Below are positions 1 to 5,484 of a stretch of DNA of 6,671 nt, in pieces. The stretch comes from Nitrospirota bacterium (lineage in GTDB: Bacteria; Nitrospirota; Thermodesulfovibrionia; Thermodesulfovibrionales; JdFR-88): assembly GCA_021790695.1 (NCBI GenBank), contig JAJYGJ010000025.1, positions 1 through 6,671 of the forward strand, written 5' to 3'. Positions within the stretch are counted from its first letter, which is position 1. Every line of letters begins with the position of its first letter. Below the pieces are notes generated by a model. The model did no database searches and was not told the DNA's origin. It worked only from the letters and a program-made list of their open reading frames with translations. A program made the translations under genes and the position numbers.

Positions 1-177
1 GCGGTCAGTTTAAAGGCTGTTTCCGGAGGCAAACATGAAGTCACTATAAGTGGACTTCTTGCCGTCATTCCGGAGGCGGTAATCCGGAATCCAGCGACTT
101 TTAAAGGCAACGTCACTGGATACCGGCTGGAGTTTTTACCCCGTACCGCGATACGGGGCCGGTATGACGAACTTTAA
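1..177 (+). CDS. Possible 3' end of an upstream gene, unidentified
   Basis: Reading frame 1 is open from the window edge to a TAA at 175-177, giving 58 residues with no internal start codon that would make it a self-contained gene. The first 20 or so residues (AVSLKAVSGGKHEVTISGLL) have the alternating look of a beta-strand protein. From about residue 21 the frame runs through the palindromic element at 63-169, so the last 38 residues would be repeat-derived. I do not recognise a family, and it does not look like the C-terminus of Ku. An open frame of this length has a modest probability of arising by chance, and codon use here (TTA, AGT, GGA, CTT) is more AT-rich than in the genes downstream. 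The alternative is plain intergenic DNA. Confidence 0.25.
   Translation, partial: AVSLKAVSGGKHEVTISGLLAVIPEAVIRNPATFKGNVTGYRLEFLPRTAIRGRYDEL
63..169. repeat. REP/MITE-like palindromic intergenic element
   Basis: The segment is a nested imperfect palindrome. Outer arms CGTCATTCCGG (63-73) and CCGGTATGACG (159-169) match at 10 of 11 positions. Inner arms at 84-98 and 112-126 match at 13 of 15. Each half also folds by itself: ATTCCGGA/TCCGGAAT (67-74/83-90, perfect 8 bp) and CCCCGTA/TACGGGG (139-145/152-158, perfect 7 bp). Elements starting GTCATTCCGG and containing GGAATCCAG are a familiar dispersed-repeat type in many GC-rich bacterial genomes. Whether this one is multicopy cannot be judged from a single window. 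Confidence 0.6.
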
Positions 178-206
178 TGCAACGTTAAGGTTAAAAAAGT
201 TCCTGT

Positions 207-228
207 CCCCTGCGGCAAGCCGCAGGGG
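207..228. other. Short GC-rich hairpin upstream of the protease gene
   Basis: CCCCTGCGG (207-215) pairs perfectly with CCGCAGGGG (220-228) around the tetraloop CAAG. On the + strand no T-run follows, so it is not a classical terminator in that direction. On the - strand the opposite side carries a six-T run, but about nine bases from the stem. It ends 16 bases before the ribosome-binding site of the next gene, so it could shape that 5' leader. Confidence 0.4.
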
Positions 229-244
229 GGATCAAAACAAAAGC

Positions 245-250
245 GGAGGG
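245..250 (+). promoter_or_regulatory. Shine-Dalgarno site of the site-2 protease gene
   Basis: GGAGGG lies 10 bases before the ATG at 261. It is the best ribosome-binding site in the leader and fixes the start of the protease reading frame. Confidence 0.7.
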
Positions 251-260
251 AGCGGGTTTT

Positions 261-1412
261 ATGGCCGATGCGGCGCCCAGAAAAGGCAGGATGCCCGGTT
301 TCAGGCTTTTCCGGATAGCCGGCATCCAGATCCAGATAGACTTTTCGTGGTTCATAATCTTTTTCCTTCTTCTGTGGAGTCTTTCGGCAGGTTACTTTCC
401 TCACGCCTTCCCCAGGGAGTCCGAATGGGTTTACTGGGGGGCGGGCCTTGCCGCCACGATCCTTTTTTTCGTCTCCGTGCTGATACACGAACTGGCGCAC
501 TCGCTGGTGGCCCAGCATCACGGGCTGTCGATCCCTTCCATTACCCTGTTTGTATTCGGCGGCGTCTCCCAGCTTTCGGAGGAGGCCAAGGACCCGGCGA
601 GCGAACTGAAAATAGCCATAGCGGGACCGCTGAGCAGCATCGCGCTGGCGGGGATATTTTACGGGCTCAAGCTGCTGGCCTCCGGGTCGCCGCACAGGAT
701 AATAGGGGCGGTCCTGGGCTACCTGGCGCTCATAAACGGCGCGCTTGCGGTCTTTAACCTCATACCCGGGTTCCCGCTGGACGGCGGCAGGGTCCTCCGG
801 GCCTACTACTGGAAGAAGAAAGGCTCTTTTTCAAAGGCCACCAGGCTCGCCTCGGACATCGGCAAGGCGGTTGCGGTGCTGCTTATCATTTTCGGCGGGC
901 TGGAGGTCCTGGCCGGCGGACTCATAAGCGGCCTCTGGCTGGTATTCATAGGCATATTCCTGAGAAGCGTGGCCCAGAGCGGCTATCAGGATGTCATCCT
1001 GAGGGGGCTTCTTAATTCCACGCGCGTATCCGACATAATGGTCCTGGACGTGATAAAGGTGCCCCCCGGCCTGTCTCTTGACAGGCTCGCCAGGGATTAT
1101 TTCCTTCACTACGGATACAAAGGGTTCCCCGTCTTCGACGATGAAACTCCCATCGGGCTGGTCTCGCTGGCGGACATAAGGGGCATCCCGGAAGGCGTGC
1201 TGCCGGCCAGGACCGTGCGGGAGGTGATGACGCCCCTCAATGACCAGATCGTCATCTCTCCGGACATCCCGCTTTCCCAGGCCCTTCCCCGGATGAGGCA
1301 GGACGGCAGACTCCTGGTGATGGCCGGGGGCCGTTTCCTGGGGCTCATCACGAAAACGGGGCTCATGCGGTTCCTGGAAGTAAAAAGAGTGCTTGGGGAA
1401 AACGGGCAGTAA
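261..1412 (+). CDS. Site-2 protease family (M50) zinc metalloprotease with two CBS domains
   Basis: A 383-residue intramembrane zinc protease of the S2P/M50 family, expected to cleave substrates within or next to the membrane. The zinc-binding HELAH motif is at residues 76-80 (H76, E77, H80) in a hydrophobic segment. The second catalytic motif, NLIPGFPLDGGR, spans 166-177 and supplies the third ligand, D174. Hydrophobic segments lie near 28-45, 59-78, 117-140, 145-168 and 201-234. Two cytoplasmic CBS repeats follow, about 255-310 (VSDIM start) and 318-375 (VREVMTPL start), giving the Rip3-like M50-CBS architecture. CBS pairs usually bind adenine nucleotides, so activity may respond to energy state. 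The length is typical and the protein looks intact. The start is supported by GGAGGG 10 bases upstream. The stop overlaps the next start by one base (TAATG), implying translational coupling with the ligase. Its substrate is unknown. Confidence 0.93.
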   Translation: MADAAPRKGRMPGFRLFRIAGIQIQIDFSWFIIFFLLLWSLSAGYFPHAFPRESEWVYWGAGLAATILFFVSVLIHELAHSLVAQHHGLSIPSITLFVFGGVSQLSEEAKDPASELKIAIAGPLSSIALAGIFYGLKLLASGSPHRIIGAVLGYLALINGALAVFNLIPGFPLDGGRVLRAYYWKKKGSFSKATRLASDIGKAVAVLLIIFGGLEVLAGGLISGLWLVFIGIFLRSVAQSGYQDVILRGLLNSTRVSDIMVLDVIKVPPGLSLDRLARDYFLHYGYKGFPVFDDETPIGLVSLADIRGIPEGVLPARTVREVMTPLNDQIVISPDIPLSQALPRMRQDGRLLVMAGGRFLGLITKTGLMRFLEVKRVLGENGQ

Positions 1413-2482
1413 TGAAGGACGCCAGCGCCCTTGAGGACGTCGGCGCCTTTGAGGCCGCCAGCGCCTTTGAGGACGCCGGCGCCTTTGAGGCCGTAAATGG
1501 GAAGATGAAGGAGGCTCCGCAGCCGGACTCCATGAGGCCCATGCTCGCCGTGACCGCCCGGCCGGGGGCCGGGCTGCCCGCCGGGGGCTGGATATTCGAG
1601 CCCAAACTGGACGGGCAGCGATGCCTGGCCTTCAGACGCGGGGGGCGGGCGAGGCTCGTCAGCCGGAACGGGAAAAACATCAATGGCAACTACCCGGAGC
1701 TGCTGCGGGCGGTCCTGGCCCAGCCGGCCCGCGATTTTATCGTCGACGGCGAGATAGTGGCCTTTAAAGGCAGTCTGCCCAGCTTCGCCGCGCTCCAGCC
1801 CCGTATGCAGATAGCCGACCCCGTGAAGGCCCTTCTGAGCGGCATAGAGGTTTTTTACTACCTGTTCGATCTGCTCTATTTCGAGGGGCATGATCTCACG
1901 GCCCTCCCGCTTTCGCTTAGAAAGGCGATGCTCGGCCGCGTCATTTATTTCACCGGTCCTCTGAGGGAGACGCCCTGGGGAGAAAACGGCCGGACCGTCC
2001 TGGACAGGGAATGCAGGAAGGGCGGGGATGGCGCAATGGCGAAGCGGGCCGGCTCGGTTTACGTCCGGAAACGCTCGGCCGACTGGCTTAAGTTCAAGTG
2101 CGCAAGCCGGCAGGAATTCGTGATCGGAGGCTATACCGATCCGGCAGCGGCGCGCGGCGGTCTTTTCGGGGCCCTCCTTGTCGGCTATTACAGGGCGGGC
2201 CGGCTGCTATACGCGGGAAGGGTGGGGACGGGTTTTGACTTTCTCACCAGGAAAGACCTCATGGAGAGGCTCCGGCCCCTGGGGCAGGACGCCCCGCCCT
2301 TTGCCGCCCCCGGCGAGATACCCGGAAAAGGCGTCCATTGGGTCCGTCCGGAACTCGTCTGCGAGGTCCGCTTCCGCGAATGGACGAAAGACGGCCTCCT
2401 GAGGCGTGGCCTCCTGAGGCACCCGAGTTTCAAGGGGCTCCGGTTCGACAAGCGGCCCCGAGAGGTCCGGAAAGAGACCTGA
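1412..2482 (+). CDS. ligD: Stand-alone LigD-type ATP-dependent DNA ligase (NHEJ)
   Basis: A 356-residue ATP-dependent DNA ligase matching the ligase module of bacterial LigD, which seals strand breaks in non-homologous end joining. Visible motifs are: motif I EPKLDGQR with adenylated K65; motif Ia SRNG (84-87); motif III VDGEIVAF (111-118); motif IIIa FDLLYFEG (152-159); motif IV GDGAMAKR (205-212); motif V WLKFKC (225-230). An OB-fold follows, starting FVIGGYTDP and including GRVGTGFD. It ends in a motif VI region, EWTKDGLLRR/GLLRHPSFKGLRFDK. Oddities: motif IV has Asp206 where the family normally has Glu, motif VI carries a five-residue tandem duplication, and residues 4-27 are a low-complexity repeat. 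There is no fused polymerase or phosphoesterase. The start at 1412 is chosen for the TAATG overlap with the protease. Met32 (1505) or Met41 (1532), just before the RPMLA that normally opens the domain, are real alternatives that would leave out the repeat. Confidence 0.92.
   Translation: MKDASALEDVGAFEAASAFEDAGAFEAVNGKMKEAPQPDSMRPMLAVTARPGAGLPAGGWIFEPKLDGQRCLAFRRGGRARLVSRNGKNINGNYPELLRAVLAQPARDFIVDGEIVAFKGSLPSFAALQPRMQIADPVKALLSGIEVFYYLFDLLYFEGHDLTALPLSLRKAMLGRVIYFTGPLRETPWGENGRTVLDRECRKGGDGAMAKRAGSVYVRKRSADWLKFKCASRQEFVIGGYTDPAAARGGLFGALLVGYYRAGRLLYAGRVGTGFDFLTRKDLMERLRPLGQDAPPFAAPGEIPGKGVHWVRPELVCEVRFREWTKDGLLRRGLLRHPSFKGLRFDKRPREVRKET
1421..1492 (+). repeat. Four 18-bp tandem repeats at the ligase N-terminus
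   Basis: There are four adjacent 18-bp units (1421-1438, 1439-1456, 1457-1474, 1475-1492) around the core GGCGCCTTTGAGG. They encode ASALED, VGAFEA, ASAFED and AGAFEA. Units 1+2 and 3+4 form a 36-bp higher-order repeat with few differences. The array is in frame, so copy-number change by slippage would alter only the length of an acidic, Ala-rich N-terminal tail outside the catalytic domain. Confidence 0.85.
2393..2422 (+). repeat. 15-bp tandem duplication within ligase motif VI
   Basis: GGCCTCCTGAGGCGT (2393-2407) is followed directly by GGCCTCCTGAGGCAC (2408-2422), identical at 13 of 15 positions. It adds GLLRR before GLLRH inside the segment that in LigD ligases usually reads EWT-x-x-G-x-LRHP. 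The frame is kept. Confidence 0.8.
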
Positions 2483-2515
2483 GGATGCGCGCCGGATTTG
2501 TGTGGGAAGACCCCG

Positions 2516-2625
2516 GGTATCGGCCTGTCCTTTCGTCAGGTGCGCGGTCCCGGACGTATCCCCGGAGGCTTTGTTGAATTGTAATCCGCCCGCTTGCGTC
2601 CTTCCTCAAGGAGCAGGCCGATACC
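2516..2625. other. Long-range inverted repeat in the ligase/polymerase gap
   Basis: GGTATCGGCCTG (2516-2527) is the exact reverse complement of CAGGCCGATACC (2614-2625). Pairing continues inward with TCCTT (2528-2532) against AAGGA (2608-2612) after a single bulged G at 2613, giving a 17-bp stem. The enclosed 75 bases contain a further possible helix, GGACG (2552-2556) with CGTCC (2597-2601). It could be a structured leader or small RNA, or a small mobile element with terminal inverted repeats. No open frame here looks genuine: the longest candidates are about 30 residues and resemble nothing I know. Confidence 0.55.
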
Positions 2626-2653
2626 AGCCCCGAGACCCGATAAGCGGACGGTG

Positions 2654-2697
2654 TTGATATGGACATGATAAATTGTTGATATGAGATTTTTGATATG
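2654..2697 (+). repeat. Three TTGATATG direct repeats ending at the polymerase start codon
   Basis: TTGATATG occurs at 2654-2661, 2676-2683 and 2690-2697, the last containing the start ATG at 2695. Copies 2 and 3 share ten bases (TTGATATGAG). The stretch is clearly AT-rich against its surroundings. Copy 1 could start a 6-codon frame and copy 2 a 5-codon frame whose TGA (2696-2698) overlaps the polymerase ATG. No good Shine-Dalgarno is present, so initiation here may be weak or coupled. Operator, leader-peptide and simple slippage explanations all remain open. Confidence 0.5.
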
Positions 2698-3675
2698 AGC
2701 CCGCCCGGGACCGGTTCGCGCGTGGTCAGCGTCGGCGGCCGCCATATCGAGCTTACAAACCTGGGGAAGGTGCTCTTCCGCGAATCGGGCATCACGAAGG
2801 CCGAGCTTATAGGCTATTATGACCGCATAGCCCCGGTGATGCTTCCACTCATAAAAGGCAGGCCCATCACCATGCACAGGTTTCCCGGCGGGGCCGGCGA
2901 GGGCGGGTTTTTCCAGAAGAGGGCCGCCAGCTATTTCCCGGAATGGGTCAACCGCGCGAGGATCGGCATCAGGGAAGGGATTGGGACCGGGGAAAGGGCG
3001 GCCACAAAATTCATGGAGCAGATCACCTGTGAAAACAGGGCGACCCTGGTCTACCTGGCCAATCTTGCCTGCATACCGCACGTCTGGCTCTCCCGGGTTG
3101 ACAAGATCGATTACCCGGACAGGATGGTCTTTGACCTGGACCCGGCCTCAGGCCCCCCTGAGGACCCTTCGGGCTTTGAATCCGTGCGCTACGGCGCGCT
3201 CATGCTGAGAGAGGTCCTCACCGGGGCCGGCATGGAGTCCTTTGTCATGACCACGGGTTCCAGGGGGCTTCATGTGACCGTCCCCCTGAGGCGCGATGCG
3301 GATTTCAGTGAAACGAGGGATTTTGCGTCCGCCGTCGCCGGCGTGATAGCAGGGCTCGCGCCTGATTATTTCACGTCCGAATTTGCCAGGGGGGAGCGCG
3401 GGGGAAGGCTTTTCATAGACACGTACCGGAACGCCTTCGCGCAGACTGCGGTGGCCCCTTACGCGGTGCGGGCGCTGCCCGGCGCCCCCGTGGCGGCCCC
3501 GGTTGACTGGGAGGAGGTGAAAGACCGAAGGCGCAGGCTCACCGCCCGCAAGTACACGATCAGGAACATCTTCGAGCGGCTTGACCGGAGGGGAGACCCC
3601 TGGAAGGCGATGGCGGGGAAATCCTTTTCCGTAAAAAGCGCGGTCACAAGGCTTAAGGCCGGAAACATGCTATAA
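2695..3675 (+). CDS. ligD: Stand-alone LigD-type polymerase/primase (NHEJ PolDom)
   Basis: A 326-residue protein of the archaeo-eukaryotic primase superfamily, matching the polymerase module of LigD, which adds ribo- or deoxynucleotides to fill ends during non-homologous end joining. Family signatures in order are: ITKAELIGYYDRIAPVMLP (33-51); RPITMHRFP with GFFQK (56-75); IPHVWLSR (127-134); the catalytic metal site FDLDP with D147 and D149; TTGSRGLH (186-193); FIDTYRN with the third metal aspartate D242; and QTAVAPYAVRALPGAPV ending in DWEEV. All expected catalytic residues are present and the length suits a free-standing PolDom. It lies 212 bp downstream of the ligase on the same strand, so the two modules are separate polypeptides. 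The ATG at 2695 is the only in-frame ATG after the upstream stop at 2677-2679, but it has only a weak ribosome-binding site. Confidence 0.93.
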   Translation: MSPPGTGSRVVSVGGRHIELTNLGKVLFRESGITKAELIGYYDRIAPVMLPLIKGRPITMHRFPGGAGEGGFFQKRAASYFPEWVNRARIGIREGIGTGERAATKFMEQITCENRATLVYLANLACIPHVWLSRVDKIDYPDRMVFDLDPASGPPEDPSGFESVRYGALMLREVLTGAGMESFVMTTGSRGLHVTVPLRRDADFSETRDFASAVAGVIAGLAPDYFTSEFARGERGGRLFIDTYRNAFAQTAVAPYAVRALPGAPVAAPVDWEEVKDRRRRLTARKYTIRNIFERLDRRGDPWKAMAGKSFSVKSAVTRLKAGNML

Positions 3676-3676
3676 T
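3668..3676 (+). promoter_or_regulatory. Candidate extended -10 promoter for the histidine kinase gene
   Basis: TGCTATAAT is a perfect extended -10 element in GC-rich surroundings, with its TATAA overlapping the polymerase stop codon. No good -35 hexamer is seen at the expected distance, which extended -10 promoters can tolerate. Transcription would begin near 3683 and give the kinase a leader of about 125 bases. The call rests on one motif. Confidence 0.35.
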
Positions 3677-3700
3677 TCATCGCGTTCCTGAGGGGGGCTG

Positions 3701-3708
3701 AAAGGAGG
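3701..3708 (+). promoter_or_regulatory. Strong Shine-Dalgarno-like AAAGGAGG without an ordinary start codon
   Basis: AAAGGAGG is the best ribosome-binding match in the window, yet no ATG, GTG or TTG lies within 4-15 bases in any frame. The kinase frame is open from 3676 onward, and the nearest in-frame rare start codons are ATC (3712) and CTG (3730). It may be fortuitous, a relic of a lost start, or mark a non-canonical start. Confidence 0.3.
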
Positions 3709-3733
3709 TCGATCCCAGTCGATCCGAACCTGA

Positions 3734-3751
3734 TTCAGGCCGTTCAGGCCG
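3734..3751 (+). repeat. 9-bp tandem repeat in the kinase leader
   Basis: TTCAGGCCG is perfectly duplicated at 3734-3742 and 3743-3751. Just upstream GTCGATCC is also repeated (3708-3715 and 3718-3725). Both lie between the strong Shine-Dalgarno-like site and the assigned kinase start. Confidence 0.5.
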
Positions 3752-3807
3752 GGGGGCAGAAAGGCGGCGCTCAAGGGCGGGATGCGGGACCGGATTCTGC
3801 CCGGTTG

Positions 3808-5484
3808 ATGCGGGGTCTGCGGGCAAGGCTTTTCATTTTTTTCCTGGCCGTGATGCTCGTCTCGACAGGGGCGGTTGCCATTTTCGTGGCAGGCAGGGAA
3901 AGGGCCTTTCTTTTTTCCATCCAGAAGGCAAGATCGATTTCACTGGCCGAAGACGCGGTTGAGACGGTGCGGGAAGAGATGCTGGTCGAGAGAAAACCGG
4001 CCGGGATATCAAAGATAGTCAGCGGCCGCATGGGCAGGACCGGCGTGTCGGTCGCGATATTCGGTAAAGACGGCTCTCTTTATTACGGGCCTCCGGGGTT
4101 GAGGCTGCCCGGGGCGGCGGGCGCGCATCTTTCCCCCTCGGCCGCGTACCTCGGTTATTCTTACGAGAAAAACGGGGTCTTCGCTTTTTTCAGGCCCCTT
4201 TTGAATGAGAAGGCGTGCTGGGGCTGCCATAGCCCCGCGGACCGCGTACGCGGTTATGTGGGCATATTCATACCCGTTAGCGGACCGCAGCAGCGGATAG
4301 ACCGGGCGCTGGCAAGCTCGATTGTCTTTGCCCTGCTCATCTCGATTGCGGGAGGGGCGGCGATGGTCTTCATCGCGAAAAGGATGCTCGGCCGGGAGCT
4401 GTCCAGGGAGAGCGGGGAAAAATTAAAGGCCCTCGCCGAAAAGGAATTTTCCGAGGCCATATTCAATTCGACGGCAAGCGGGGTCGCCGTCCTGGATGAA
4501 AAGGGCAATATCCTCAGGATGAACCAGTCCGGGCTTGAGATCCTGGAGATTTCCGCCCGGGAGGCGGCAGGCAGCCGCCTGGACGCGATAGATGCGGCGC
4601 TTGCGGAGATGAGAAACACCGTCCCCGCCCAGCCCTCTCCCGAGACACTCTGCCAACCCAGCCGCGAGACGGTCATAAGGACGGCGGGCGGAGAGATTAA
4701 ACCCGTCGGGTTTACGAATTCCCAACTGCTTGACCAGAACGGGAGGCGAAAGGGCGTCATAGTCGTTTTCAGGGACCTCACGGAGATAAAGAGGCTCAGG
4801 GATGAGATCAGCAAAAAACAGCACTTCGAGGCCATCGGCAAGGTCATAGCGGGTGTCGCGCACGAGATCAGAAACCCGCTGTTCGCGATCCAGTCCATAG
4901 GGCAGCTCCTGGAAAGGGAGATAACTTCATCCCAGCACCAGGCCCTCATACATGCCATGCTGAAGGAGACGGGCAGGGTGAAAGCACTCATCGAGGAGCT
5001 TCTCTCCTACAGCCGCCCCTCGGCGCTGCAGATGAGATGGCTGGATCTGCACACGTTCTTCGAGGACCTTTTCAGTTATATCAGGCTGGGCGGCTTCCGG
5101 CCCAAGGTCACCTTCAGATCCACAGGCTCCGTCAGGATAAGGGCCGACGGCGACAAGATGAGGCAGGTTTTTTTGAACCTCCTTGAAAACGCGGCCGGCG
5201 CCTCGTGCACAAAAGTGGAGATAACGGCTGAAGGCAGGGACGGCCAGGTCGCCATAACCGTCAGCGACGACGGGGCGGGTATAAAAGAGGCCGATTTGGA
5301 CAGGATATTCGACCCCTTTTTCACGACCAAAAAGGAAGGCACGGGGCTCGGGCTTCCCATTTGCAGGAAGATCGTGGAAGAGCACGGGGGGCGGCTGGAC
5401 ATAAAGAGCCCGCCCGGCGGGGGCACGACCGCTACCGTGAAGCTCCCCCAGGCCGCGGGCCGGGGGCCGGACGCTCAGAACTGA
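3808..5484 (+). CDS. Membrane sensor histidine kinase with extracytoplasmic haem-c motif and PAS domain
   Basis: A 558-residue sensor kinase. Transmembrane helix 1 (about 8-28) and helix 2 (about 170-191) bracket an extracytoplasmic domain of roughly 140 residues containing CWGCH (C137, C140, H141), the covalent c-type haem motif. A redox or haem-ligand signal is therefore likely. A PAS domain (about 212-325) follows without an obvious HAMP domain. The dimerisation domain carries VAHEIRNPL with phosphoacceptor H352. The ATPase domain has the N box (N457, N461), the G1 box DDGAG (487-491), the F box FDPFFTTK (501-508) and the G2 box GTGLGL (511-516), so it looks active. The H-box is of the NtrB-like type. 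I chose the ATG at 3808; TTG at 3805 adds one residue. Neither has a good ribosome-binding site, and the frame stays open upstream to 3676. The gene overlaps the convergent regulator by 10 bp. Confidence 0.92.
   Translation: MRGLRARLFIFFLAVMLVSTGAVAIFVAGRERAFLFSIQKARSISLAEDAVETVREEMLVERKPAGISKIVSGRMGRTGVSVAIFGKDGSLYYGPPGLRLPGAAGAHLSPSAAYLGYSYEKNGVFAFFRPLLNEKACWGCHSPADRVRGYVGIFIPVSGPQQRIDRALASSIVFALLISIAGGAAMVFIAKRMLGRELSRESGEKLKALAEKEFSEAIFNSTASGVAVLDEKGNILRMNQSGLEILEISAREAAGSRLDAIDAALAEMRNTVPAQPSPETLCQPSRETVIRTAGGEIKPVGFTNSQLLDQNGRRKGVIVVFRDLTEIKRLRDEISKKQHFEAIGKVIAGVAHEIRNPLFAIQSIGQLLEREITSSQHQALIHAMLKETGRVKALIEELLSYSRPSALQMRWLDLHTFFEDLFSYIRLGGFRPKVTFRSTGSVRIRADGDKMRQVFLNLLENAAGASCTKVEITAEGRDGQVAITVSDDGAGIKEADLDRIFDPFFTTKKEGTGLGLPICRKIVEEHGGRLDIKSPPGGGTTATVKLPQAAGRGPDAQN

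Noticed and set aside
35..58. GGAGG followed by ATG (35) with a four-codon frame MKSL, and a hairpin at 37-58
   Set aside because: The frame is too short to call. The hairpin has a bulge and no T-tract, so it is not convincing as a terminator or an attenuator.
164..757. 197-codon + strand open frame overlapping the start of the protease gene
   Set aside because: It is Arg/Pro/Gly-rich and lies in another frame over the protease, which has the HELAH motif and a good ribosome-binding site. Its ATG lies in the palindromic repeat.
1109..1891. 260-codon open frame on the - strand across the protease/ligase junction, with a repetitive Leu-Lys-Gly-Ala segment
   Set aside because: It is antisense to two well-supported enzymes with conserved motifs. 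Its repeats are just the antisense reading of the 18-bp ligase array. Long antisense frames are expected at this GC content.
2571..2656. Small frame starting TTG after CCGGAGG in the ligase/polymerase gap (about 28 codons)
   Set aside because: The ribosome-binding site is too close to the first TTG, there is no recognisable protein character, and the region is better explained by the inverted repeat.
4254..4991. 245-codon open frame on the - strand inside the kinase gene
   Set aside because: It lies wholly antisense to the PAS and HisKA coding region, has a Ser/Ile-rich composition typical of a shadow frame, and shows no recognisable domain.
2695..5484. Polymerase and kinase in the same reading frame, suggesting a fusion broken by one stop codon
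   Set aside because: The polymerase ends where its family normally ends. The kinase starts with its own membrane helix, and the 130 bp between them look like a leader, so a shared frame is coincidental.
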